Source: Amphiura filiformis | Taxonomy: Eukaryota; Echinodermata; Ophiuroidea; Amphilepidida; Amphiuridae | Reading direction: 5' to 3' | DNA length: 64,000 nt | NCBI RefSeq assembly: GCF_039555335.1 | Contig: NC_092629.1 | Coordinates: forward strand, 34,365,796 to 34,429,795 | Shown here: piece by piece, positions 1-11,700 of the stretch | How positions within the stretch are numbered: position 1 is the first letter of the stretch | Layout: each line of letters begins with the position of its first letter | Program-made: the position numbers and the translations under genes | Notes under the pieces: generated by a model | Seen by the model: only the letters and a program-made list of their open reading frames with translations | Told to the model about the DNA's origin: nothing | Database searches by the model: none

Positions 1-46
1 GTTTTTATGGGATATCCCCGTCAGTCCAAAACACCATCAGTCCGAA

Positions 47-118
47 TTTTTAGGGTTAGGGTTAGGTTTGGGGTTAGGGTTAGGTTTATGGTTATAGGGT
101 TAGGATTAGGTTTAGGGC
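47..118 (+). repeat. Degenerate telomere-like TTAGGG repeats (interstitial)
   Basis: About a dozen TTAGGG or near-variants (TTAGGT, TTTGGGG) lie in tandem. Short pieces of the same motif recur near 1,402, 1,692 and 2,455. They sit inside the inverted repeats of a transposon-like unit, so they are element sequence and do not mark a chromosome end. Confidence 0.65.
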
Positions 119-548
119 AGGGGTAGTGCGAGCACAAAAAATCAAGGGGTCCAATTAAATTTTTCTGGACCCTTTGGTACCTACAAAACCAAGATTTAAG
201 GGTAGACGAGGTATTGTTGGTCGAAGCAACCTAAAAATCAATATATTATTGAAAAATAACACCTTGATATTTTGCAAAAGTTCATTCTACAAATCATATA
301 CTTTGCAAACTTGCTTAATTTATTGTTGTTAATGAGTTATGTACGTTTTACAAAAGTGTTGTTGTTTCAGCCCTCTTTACAACGTAACTCAAGAATCGCA
401 GCACCTATAAAAGTATATCTGTGATATTTTAATTCTTCTACACACTCGCTATGAATTGAGCAATGCAGTTTTTGCCAAAGCTCACTACCATTCGTAAGAT
501 GCTGTGAACTACCAAATCACAACAGCTTAAAATAATTAATAACCTTAA

Positions 549-1198
549 GGGATCTAAAATGAGCGTTTATTGCGTTTCGACAGTATTTTTTGTGGGACAT
601 AAGAGCACCTCAGACCTATCGAATTGCATTCTGAATACGAAGCATGTCTTTCTGATACCAAATAATTTTCATTTTTTGAAAATCATAATACAAATTTTAT
701 GACAAATTATAAAAATTTGATATTTTTCAAATTTTTGGTATATAACAGTATATACAAATCTAATGATATATTCTTAAAGTGTATGTAGGAGGGAGGAAAA
801 GCCGACGGTCAATTGAAAAATTTTGACCTTTCATTATGGAAGATATGGATTGTTTAAAAAAAAAAGACCTAATTTTTTTTGGTGTTTTGGGAAAAAAATC
901 CATATCTTCAATACTGAAAAGGTCAAAATTTTCAATTGATCGTCGACTTTTCATCCCACCTACATACACTTTAAGTATAAATCATCAGATTTATAAAGTT
1001 TACTTCAAGTACTTTTAAATTTCAAAAATATCAATTTTTAATGATTTGCCATAAAATGTGTATTAAATTGCAAATTTCAAAAAATCCAAATTATTTGATA
1101 TCAGAATGACATTCTTCGTATTCAGAATGCAATTCGATATGTCTGATGTGCTCTAATGTCCCAAAATAAATACTGTCCAAACGTTCATACCCCAGCCC
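549..1198. mobile_element. TTAA-flanked palindromic foldback element, copy 1
   Basis: Starts GGGATCTAAAATGAGCG and ends ACCCCAGCCC, with TTAA on both sides (545-548, 1,199-1,202). The two halves are inverted copies meeting near 870. Related copies lie at 21,414-22,073, 62,789-63,443 and 51,128-51,521. The TTAA flanks suggest piggyBac-type targeting (inference). The short reading frames on both strands are by-products of the palindrome. Confidence 0.7.
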
Positions 1199-2466
1199 TT
1201 AAGGGGTCCAATGAGAATTTACGGAGTCCATCTGTCCGAAATTCTGATTTACGCCTCCGTGCATCGTAAAATTAAGGAGTCCTTACAGTTTTTATAGGAC
1301 CCTTTGATCACTTACAACTTGTGATATAAGGAGTCCAAAATGGCCTAAATAAAAAAAACAAGGAGTTCCTGGACGCGCAGACTCCTTAAATGCGACCCCT
1401 GGTTTAGGGTTAGCAGAATGCAATTCGATATGTCTGATGTGCTCTAATGTCCCAAAATAAATACTGTCCAAACGTTCATACCCCAGCCCTTAAGGGGTCC
1501 AATGAGAATTCTGGAGTCCATCTGTCCGAAATTCTGATTTACGCCTCCGTGCATCGTAAAATTAAGGAGTCCTTACAGTTTTTATAGGACCCTTTGATCA
1601 CTTACAACTTGTGATATAAGGAGTCCAAAATGGCCTAAATAAAAAAACAAGGAGTTCCTGGATGCGCAGACTCCTTAAATGCGACCCCTGGTTTAGGGTT
1701 AGCAGAATGCACGGTTGTTTGATGTGATCATTTATTAGATTTTTAAACAAAACATCATGTACAACCCAATTTTTAGGCTTAAACAGCTTAAAGCGGTCAA
1801 TATTAATGTATAGGGATGCTTTTGAGTCATTTTCAACTTAAATTTCCCCTTATTTACAATATTATTCACTTTCACAGCATTTTTTAAAGCTTTTTTGGAT
1901 ATAAAATGTATCTATTTATGACAAGATTGGTGGCGCTATTTAATTCTGGAAATTACTCTTTCAGGCTTATAATATAAATAATAATTCCATTTATTTTTTG
2001 ATGAAATATGTTTACAAAATTTCTTTGTTGGTTGTTTCACCTATTCCACCTGTTTAAAAGGCAGTATTGATTACCTACCCCTTGCAAATTACGAAATATA
2101 ATTTATGATAAATAGCGCCATCTATAGTTTGCATTTTCTTAATAATGACGCTAATTGGATATACATCAAACAACCGTGAATGCAATTCGATATGTCTGAT
2201 GTGCTCTAATGTCCCAAAATAAATACTGTCCAAACGTTCATACCCCAGCCCTTAAGGGGTCCAATGAGAATTTACTGAGTCCATCTGTCCGAAATTCTGA
2301 TTTACGCCTCCGTGCATCGTAAAATTAAGGAGTCCTTACAGTTTTATAGGACCCTTTGATCACTTACAACTTGTGATATAAGGAGTCCAAAATGGCCTAA
2401 ATAAAAAAACAAGGAGTTCCTGGACGCGCAGACTCCTTAAATGCGACCCCTGGTTTAGGGTTAGCG
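1123..2466 (+). repeat. Tandem repeat of about 290 bp, three copies
   Basis: Units begin at 1,123, 1,414 and 1,703. The third is split by the element at 1,710-2,178 and resumes at 2,179. Each unit joins the right arm of the TTAA foldback element to GGGGTCC-containing host-element sequence and ends in a TTTAGGGTTAG motif. The duplication must therefore be younger than the foldback insertion. Confidence 0.75.
1710..2178. mobile_element. 469-bp CACGG-ended transposon, non-autonomous
   Basis: Terminal inverted repeats begin CACGGTTGTTTGATGT and the target duplication is AATG (1,706-1,709 and 2,179-2,182). The empty site (CAGAATGCAATTCG) is seen in the neighbouring repeat unit at 1,414, so the borders are exact. 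CAC termini with a 4-bp duplication would fit a Chapaev/CACTA-type element (inference). No coding capacity. Confidence 0.75.
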
Positions 2467-2601
2467 TTAGGTAAACTTAAAATTCGGACTAGCAGTGGTT
2501 CGGACTGATGGGGTTTCGGACTGAAGAGGTGTATCCGTTTTTTATGTACCTTGCCTATTATGTGTTGAACTAAGTATATACAATAGAGAGATCATTCTTA
2601 C

Positions 2602-2713
2602 CATGAGGTCATTTTGCAGCCATGCCATCTGATTTTTAATCACATCTTGCCCGTATTGTGAGAAATGGACTTCTGTAGAAAACGATATGATATGAGCTCT
2701 GCCAATATTCCAA
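2602..2713 (-). CDS. ACP7-like: Gene B exon 6
   Basis: Encodes WNIGRAHIISFSTE followed by NQMAWLQNDLM, the segment after GNHE that reaches the metallophosphatase core. Acceptor CACACAG, donor GTAAGA. One codon longer than gene A exon 6 (112 versus 109 bases). Confidence 0.85.
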
Positions 2714-5700
2714 CTGTGTGTAGGAGAAAATATTACAATGAGCATGTTCATATGCATGGACATGTTTTCACCCACACCATTCTTTGTCATACATAAATTC
2801 TCCCAGCCACATTTCCCTAACATAATAATTATGAAATTAAAAAGAAGAAGGAAATTTAGTTTGGCAGAGGTGGGGCTCAAACTCACACTGCACCGCTATC
2901 ATGTATACAGTATCACCATTATTACCAGCGTCTTTACCGCTTGGCCACCTGAATTGTTGGTGCCATCTTGAAAATTTGAACATATAATCGCAAGATCATT
3001 ACTTCAACATACCACTTGACAAGGAAAGACAGAAAACGTACCATATTTTGTTATTTTATCTGCTTAAAAACATTAATGTGTATTATAACAGAGCTACCAT
3101 TATTAATATTGTTGAATTCTCTTCCTCCTAAACCAGATAAACTTTAGCAGGATTGGGTACGTATCATGAAGCGTTATATATGTTGTGCAGTTAATATTCA
3201 TATATTAAAATATTTCATTGAAAACCCTCCCACTCAGCTATATCCCTAAAATTTTTCTTATTTTAGCAGCATTCTAGAAACACTTGGCGTATGGTGAAAA
3301 GAGGAGTACTTTTCACCATCCAAATGCTAACAATTAACTGAGCACACATTTGTTCGGCCCCTGTAACACAGTGATTTCCTATTTATTTGTCCAGGTGTTT
3401 ACAAACATGCATATAAGCACCCCCTCTGAATGACCCCCCCACCACACACACCCCCGGGACACACACACCCCAGCAGAACTTATTCTTGAGAAACACTTAC
3501 CTATACCATAAACTCTCCACTTCTTCATACATAGGCATGGTAAAACGGTTCTTGTAATTGGAAAAATTGCTGTGTACAGAGCAAAAAAAAAAAGAAAGAA
3601 AAAGAAATTGGACAGTAACTATTCTATGTGCATTTGTGGACATTTCTCAAGAATTCCTCATTTTTCAGCATTCGTGGATATTTCTCGAGATTCCTAGACA
3701 TTTCTAAGGATTCCTGGACATTTCTCAGCATTCCTGGACATTTCTCAAGATTCCTGGACATTTCTAAGGATTACTGGACATTTTACAAAATTCCAGTACA
3801 TTTCTCATGATTCCAGGAAATTTTTAAGGATTCCAGGACATTTCTCAGGATTACTGGACATTTCTCAGGATTCCTGGGATTCCTGGACATTCAGGATTCC
3901 TAGACATAGCTACGGATTCCTGGACATTTCTCAAGATTCCAGAATATTTCACATGATTCCAGGACATTTCACAGGATTCCTGGACATTGCTACGGATTGC
4001 TTCCTGGACATTTCTCAAGATTCCAGGACATTTCTCACGATTCCTGGACATTTCTCACGATTCCTGGACATTGCTACGGAATCATGGACATTTCTCAGGA
4101 TTCCAGGACATTTCACATGATTCCAGGACATTTTGCAAGAGTCCTGGACATTTCTCAGGATTCCTGAACATTTTGCAAGAGTCCTGGACATTTCTCAGGA
4201 TTCTTGGACATTTTGCAGGATTCAGGACATTTTCAAGATTCCAGGACATTTAAAAGGATTCCAGGTCATTTCTAAGTATTCCAGGACATTTCTCAGGCAG
4301 GATTTTTGGACATTTCTCAAGATTCCTGGACATTTCTCAGGATTTCTGGAAATAGCTACTTATTCCTGGACTTTTCACTGGATTCCAGGATGTTTCTCAG
4401 GATTCCTGGACATTTCTAAGGAATCCAGGACATTTCTCAGGCAGGATTTTTGGACATTTCTCAAGATTCCTGGACATTTCTCAGGATTTCTGGAAATAGC
4501 TACTTATTCCTGGACTTTTCACTGGATTCCAGGATGTTTCTCAGGATTCCTGGACATTTCTAAGGAATCCAGGACATTTCTCAGGCAGGATTCTTTGACA
4601 TTTCACAGGATTTCTGGACATTTCTCAAGATTCCTGGACATTTCTCAAGATTCCTGGACATTTCTCAAGATTCCTGGACATTTCTCAAGATTCCTGGACA
4701 TTTCACAGGATTCCAGGACATTTCTCAGGATTCCTGAACTCATATATCCACCCTGGTATACTTACTAGGCAATTTCATGGTTACCAGGACATGTCATATA
4801 AGGTACATAGGGATTCCTGGACATTCAGGATTCCTAGACATAGCTACGGATTCCTGGACATTTCTCAAGATTCCAGAATATTTCACATGATTCCAGGACA
4901 TTTCACAGGATTCCTGGACATTGCTACGGATTGCTTCCTGGACATTTCTCAAGATTCCAGGACATTTCTCACAATTCCTGGACATTTCACACGATTCCTG
5001 GACATTGCTACGGAATCATGGACATTTCTCAGGATTCCAGGACATTTCACATGATTCCAGGACATTTTGCAAGAGTCCTGGACATTTCTCAGGATTCCTG
5101 AACATTTTGCAAGAGTCCTGGACATTTCTCAGGATTCTTGGACATTTTGCAGGATTCCAGGACATTTTTCAAGATTCCAGGACATTTAAAAGGATTCCAG
5201 GTCATTTCTAAGTATTCCAGGACATTTCTCAGGCAGGATTTTTGGACATTTCTCAAGATTCCTGGACATTTCTCAGGATTTCTGGAAATAGCTACTTATT
5301 CCTGGACTTTTCACTGGATTCCAGGATGTTTCTCAGGATTCCTGGACATTTCTAAGGAATCCAGGACATTTCTCAGGCAGGATTTTTTGGACATTTCTCA
5401 AGATTCCTGGACATTTCTCAGGATTTCTGGAAATAGCTACTTATTCCTGGACTTTTCACTGGATTCCAGGATGTTTCTCAGGATTCCTGGACATTTCTAA
5501 GGAATCCAGGACATTTCTCAGGCAGGATTCTTTGACATTTCACAGGATTTCTGGACATTTCTCAAGATTCCTGGACATTTCTCAAGATTCCTGGACATTT
5601 CTCAAGATTCCTGGACATTTCTCAAGATTCCTGGACATTTCACAGGATTCCAGGACATTTCTCAGGATTCCTGAACTCATATATCCACCCTGGTATACTT

Positions 5701-8700
5701 ACTAGGCAATTTCATGGTTACCAGGACATGTCATATAAGGTACATAGGGATTCCTGGACATTCAGGATTCCTAGACATAGCTACGGATTCCTGGACATTT
5801 CTCAAGATTCCAGAATATTTCACATGATTCCAGGACATTTCACAGGATTCCTGGACATTGCTCCGGATTGCTTCCTGGACATTTCTCAAGATTCCAGGAC
5901 ATTTCTCACAATTCCTGGACATTTCACACGATTCCTGGACATTGCTACGGAATCATGGACATTTCTCAGGATTCCAGGACATTTCACATGATTCCTGGTC
6001 ATTGCTACGGAATCATGGACATTTCTCAGGATTCCAGGACATTTCACATGATTCCTGGTCATTGCTACGGAATCATGGACATTTCTCAGGATTCCAGGAC
6101 ATTTCACATGATTCCTGGTCATTGCTACGGAATCATGGACATTTCTCAGGATTCCAGGACATTTCACATGATTCCTGGACATTGCTACGGAATCATGGAC
6201 ATTTCTCAGGATTCCAGGACATTTCACATGATTCCTGGACATTGCTACGGAATCATGGACATTTCTCAGGATTCCAGGACATTTCACATGATTCCAGGAC
6301 ATTTTGCAAGAGTCCTGGACATTTCTCAGGATTCCTGGACATTTTGCAAGAGTCCTGGACATTTCTCAGGATTCCTGGACATTTTGCAGGATTCCAGGAC
6401 ATTTTTCAAGATTCCAGGACATTTAAAAGGATTCCAGGTCATTTCTAAGTATTCCAGGACATTTCTCAGGCAGGATTTTTGGACATTTCTCAAGATTCCT
6501 GGACATTTCTCAGGATTTCTGGAAATAGCTACTTATTCCTGGACTTTTCACTGGATTCCAGGATGTTTCTCAGGATTCCTGGACATATTTCTAAGGAATC
6601 CAGGACATTTCTCAGGCAGGATTTTTGGACATTTCTCAAGATTCCTGGACATTTCTCAGGATTTCTGGAAATAGCTACTTATTCCTGGACTTTTCACTGG
6701 ATTCCAGGATGTTTCTCAGGATTCCTGGACATTTCTAAGGAATCCAGGACATTTCTCAGGCAGGATTCTTTGACATTTCACAGGATTTCTGGACATTTCT
6801 CAAGATTCCTGGACATTTCTCAAGATTCCTGGACATTTCTCAAGATTCCTGGACATTTCTCAAGATTCCTGGACATTTCTCAAGATTCCTGGACATTTCT
6901 CAAGATTCCTGGACATTTCACAGGATTCCTGAACTCATATATCCACCCTGGTATACTTACTAGGCAATTTCATGGTTACCAGGACATGTCATATAAGGTA
7001 CATAGGCAGCCACTGTTTCAATCTGACGCATAAACTCATCACCGACCATGCCATTTTTATCCCTCATGTCATATGCAAAATCACCTACAAGAAGAATAAA
7101 ATTTAGGATCATCATGCTTATGCTTTTAATGAAGTTTGCATCAGTAATATGTCGGGCATTGTGAAAAATCTAAACAATTTGTTTTGGACCTCGGAATATC
7201 CCTCAGGGCGCATCCGGATATTCCTCGGTTCCAAAAGCAAAATGTTTTGATTTTTAACAATGCCCTCCAAATAAGCGCTACGCAGTTATTAACCTCTAAT
7301 TGATGTTACCATGCCTGCTGTCCCAAGTATAAAACTACTTTGTTAACCCCCTGAGCACTACCTGCCAATCTAACATTGTCTCTGATTGGTCAATAACATG
7401 ATATCTTCATTTTAATCACCAATCACAATGGGGCTTTGAAAATAATTCACCCCAATTTTTTTTTGCGTGGTGAAATTATTTTAACAATGTTGCTGATTGG
7501 TCCAATTGACAATGAAAACGTCTTTTTGACCAATCAGCAGGTAGTTATCATGGGGTTAATAACCAGCAGATAATATAAATACCTGATAAGTACATAGATT
7601 CAACAACAATATATAATATATATATTAACGTTTGTTATATTAATTATATTTTTGATAATTTTAACTATGTAGTAGAACTTGGTCACTAACTTTGACTTCA
7701 AGTTAGCAACAATTAAATGCCCATTTTGGGTACCCGGTTACCCACCCGAAAAATGTGCCGGGTACCCGGGCACAAAATTAGCCGAATATCACACCCCTAA
7801 TTGGTTTGTTACATTAGTTCTTGAGATAGCTCTTGGTATTTTGAGAAAATATCTTTTACAGTCAACATTAATAGGTATATTTTCACGGGAAAATTTTCTG
7901 GACACGTGACCAATGCGTATCAATGTGAGTGTAACCTCGAGCCTGATCTCTGACCCCTGGCGGTGACCTCGCTATTCAAGTCTTAGTAATTTTCAACTGG
8001 AATAGCATTCTTGGCCACAATTTCGATAGAAATTCGTGCATTGCAAATTTATTGAATATCATGCAATCTTAATTTCTTCACAATATCATCAAAAGGTAAT
8101 TTCAAAACTATCTACCTACGGAAAAAAATATTTATCTACGGAAACTCTTACCATAATATTATCAACTTGCGACAAGTTGCTTATTTTGCATCAAATGAGG
8201 AATTCTTCCTATTCAAATACATTAGTACCACCCGCTATGCTCGGGGTCACATTCCATAATGCTAATATGTCTGCGCCCATGGGTGTCACATGTCCAGAAA
8301 ATTTTCCCGTGAAAATCTACCTATTAATTCTGACTGTTTAAACTTGGGACTTGTTTGTGGAAGTCTAATGATTTTTGAGGCTTGGATTATAGGGCACAAC
8401 ACAATAGCGCCATTGCTGGGATTTTAGTGCAACCCTCTGAGTAAGAACCTCAGTGTGCCACTAGGTCACGGTGTCTTGTCTTCAAATAAATAACACCACT
8501 GGACCTAAGTTCCGAATTCAGGTGGGTTTAAAGAAAATATCATTACTAACCTAAATGAAGTATAGCATCATAGACTCCATCTTGTGCCTCTACCTGTAGT
8601 CTTCCAAGTGATTGTGCATTGTCCTTTCCCATGTCACCGTATACTGCAAGACGTATACCGCCTTTGGGAGTAGGATCAGATGGCAAGGCACGAAAGTAGA

Positions 8701-11700
8701 ATTGAGAACTCCAAACGTATGAACTGCCGCACCGATACACTGGAATGATAACAAAAAACAAAATTCATTATTGCTACAAAATGATGGGGGGGGAAGTTGA
8801 CATTGACATGCCTAACAGAGTATGACACTAGGGGCCTATCAGTGTAGGATTTCTTTTCGAAAAAAAAGGGGTCATTCAGTATGGGACAGCTAAAAATTGT
8901 GTGTCATTGACAGTGAAATGTCTTTTTTTAGCTAAACTTTTGCAAAAATGTGTAATTGTGAAGCTAAAATTGCCACATAAATGTTTCATATGTGACACGA
9001 TCTGGTCCATGGGGGCAAAAGGCAGCAAATTTGAAACTGAGATAAAGGTAATAAAATATGGAGTAAAAAAACAATAAAATACATAAGAAAGTAGGCATCA
9101 AAAACCTTCATAACTTTAGAACCAAGTATGCTAGACCTTGTAGCGAGCAATTTTACAGAGAACTGAATGGTCAATTATTAACAAAATAACAAATAATAAG
9201 GGCCTGGGGGATTAGAATATGAAAGTGATGTACCTGTGCATACTGGACATGCTGGAGTATGACACTAGGGATCTATCGTTGGTGATTTTTGTCAAAAAAG
9301 GGGTCATTCAGTGGCGGCTCCAAGAAAATAGGGGTCATTTTGTGTGGAAATGCTAAAAATTGGTTGTCTGTCATTGACCATGACAAATAACTTTCTTGGC
9401 AAAAACTTGCCATTTTGAAGCTAAATTTGCTACAATGTAAAAATTGTTACAAATGTACACGCAATATTTTTTTACATATTTTGTGTCAATTTCTTAAAAA
9501 AGGGGGTCATTGGGGGTAAGCTGATGAAAAAAGGGGGTCCGATGATTGGGTGGCACATTTGCTGAAAAAATGGGGTCTATTTACAGGCGCTAGGCACATG
9601 ACGGGTGCCAATATATGCGAGTGCACCCCTCACCAAAGTTTAAGAAAGTTCGGACGATATACATGTTATTTACTTTACTTGGCCTTACAGATTCTTTTTG
9701 TGTGAAAATGTAAAAATGGGACCAAAAGTCCACTTTTAGTTGTTAAAAGTACACATTTTACATGCAAGCTGATTGTTTTTTGAAAAAGGCTTCCAATTTT
9801 ATAAGTACCGACACCCTACCCCTGAGAAGATATCCTACCCTTCCCAGAATCCTTTGCAACATGATATCGCACCTCATTTCATCAACTTTGTATTGGTTCC
9901 ATTTGTTTTCATTTTGAGAATAGATTGGTTGAACATGGGTCGATAGTCAAGAAATATATATATATATAAGGAACATATTCTGCAAGATCTGGATGTGCTC
10001 TCTTCCGGTCCGACTGCCTGATCAGGAAGTACTGCCGAATCAGGCAGCATGTTGCCGAGTCAGGCAACACAGGCTTTGGTAACCCTTCCGAATTTGACAG
10101 ACTAAGGACTAAATTGTTCATGGTGATTTTATAAAAGATCGGTGGAAATTTTACTTTAACACACATGAGCTACATGTAAGTTGACAATTTTTCACCGGGC
10201 GAAAAAAAATTCCACCGGGAGGAAATTCCCTTACCTAAATACATACCCTTCAAATAACCTTCACATAGTCTTTCATATTATAGCCTTCAAATGCTGTTTG
10301 AATACTATACATATAATAGCCTTCAAATCATTACAATGCAGTTGAATACAGCAAATAGTATTCAAATATTATAGAATAGTCTTCGAATACTATTTAGTCT
10401 TCGCATAGTCTTCGCATAGTCTCTATAGAGGCGAAATATGTAAATGAGTTGAAGACTATTTGAAGGCTATACTGAATAGTATTCGAAGACTATACGATGA
10501 ATAGTATCCGAAGGCTATATGAATAGTATTCGGAAGGATTTTGATTGAAGATTGTTGCAGGCAGTTGAATGTGTAGATCTGAAGATTAATGAAGGCTACC
10601 ACATCAGCCAGGGCATTCCCAACATATAATTACAATGGAAATTTTCATGCTTATACCTACAGCAAAAATAAAAGCACATGCCATGTGATGCAATTGCATC
10701 ATCATGCGAGAACACATATGGACACGGCCCGGGCCCGGGGCACGAAAAGCTTGGCCGGCCAAGGTAAACTCCTGTGGCAATTAGTGATCCCTGTCACGCG
10801 CTTGTCTGCAGTTCCCAAGAGGTCCGTGATTCAAAACCGCACCTGATAAAAAAGTTTTCTCTCCTTTCTTACTAAATTTCCTTTCCCCTCGCCAAAAAGC
10901 CCCTGCTTATAATTCAGTTGGGGTTAATGCAGCTGTTATTTGCGGATCCCTGCCTCCCGGGGCTAATGGGGACGTAATTTTGGAAACTGTCCCAGCTAAG
11001 TCCTGGCGGGGCAGCCAATATTTTCTTGTACATCCCCAGGCAACTAGTCCCTGCCCCATGATCCCGGAGCAACCACCGGAATAGATCACATGCATGAATT
11101 CTGAGACTCAAATAATAATATCAAAGAATTAACCTATAGATTCGCCTGGTAAAATGACCAGGTAAATGGGTACAGATCAGCATTTCCCCATGCACCCCGG
11201 GCCATGCACTTACGACCCTGCATCCAGTCTGAAGAACTCTTTAATAACATCCTGGGTAGATCCCACGGCCCTTTCTTTGCAGTACATCCGCATATACGTC
11301 CCGGCTATGTCCAGGTATAGTGTGGGGACCAAATAAGTGGTTACATCGATCCCCGGCTAAGTCCCTGCTATTTCCCAGGTCCCTGGGGGCGGAGATTGCA
11401 ATTGGTGCTAATACATGCATGTAAATATCATCCCTTGAATAACATGGATTATATTTATGTTGCATATCAGATCACATTCTTAACATTTGATTATCTAGCA
11501 ATAACAATATACTTAAATTATCAATCAAATGAATGACTGCAAGTCCTTACATATTTATGCTTGACTGTATGAAAACAAGAACAAGGACCATGGTGTTGTA
11601 TGTGCAAACTGCAAAATTGGAAATGTATGTGGAATACATATGCATATACTATATATATATAAGCTTACATTTTTACTCCTTTTTTGTGCACAGCTGAAGG

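Larger units (their letters stand above)
10..2536. mobile_element. Composite inverted-repeat element in intron 6 of gene B
   Basis: The ends are imperfect inverted repeats rich in CAGTCCGAA-type words (10-46 and 2,483-2,536), each followed inward by telomere-like TTAGGG sequence. The interior holds a TTAA foldback element, a threefold tandem repeat and a CAC-ended element, described separately. It fills the space where exon 7 of gene B would be expected by comparison with gene A, whose intron 6 is only 1.24 kb. No transposase reading frame was seen. The left end is close to the window edge, so the true left border is uncertain. Confidence 0.5.
3637..6934 (+). repeat. 20-bp minisatellite with higher-order structure in intron 4 of gene B
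   Basis: More than 150 tandem variants of a 20-bp unit close to TTCCTGGACATTTCTCAAGA. A higher-order unit starts at 3,876, 4,810 and 5,747 (periods about 934 and 937 bp). Each unit ends with a copy of the last bases of exon 4 plus its splice donor; only the third is the real exon. Because 20 is not a multiple of 3, the array stays open in several frames on both strands, which explains its long but meaningless reading frames. Confidence 0.95.

Noticed and set aside
47..118. True telomere or chromosome end
   Set aside because: The repeats are short, degenerate, recur within a transposon-like unit and are followed by gene sequence on the same contig.
760..1018. Similar short frames at 760-1,018, 21,596-21,787 and 63,091-63,288 as a small gene family
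   Set aside because: They are the arms and centre of the palindromic TTAA element, recurring with it and not with any splice or start signal.
5941..6300. CRISPR-like regular 60-bp repeats
   Set aside because: Repeats are contiguous with no variable spacers, the host is an animal genome, and the unit is three minisatellite 20-mers.
4133..6674. Long reading frames (up to 268 codons) in 3.6-7.0 kb as a repeat protein gene
   Set aside because: They follow the 20-bp minisatellite in several frames and on both strands, with no start context, splice structure or non-repeat domain; the sequence is intron 4 of gene B.
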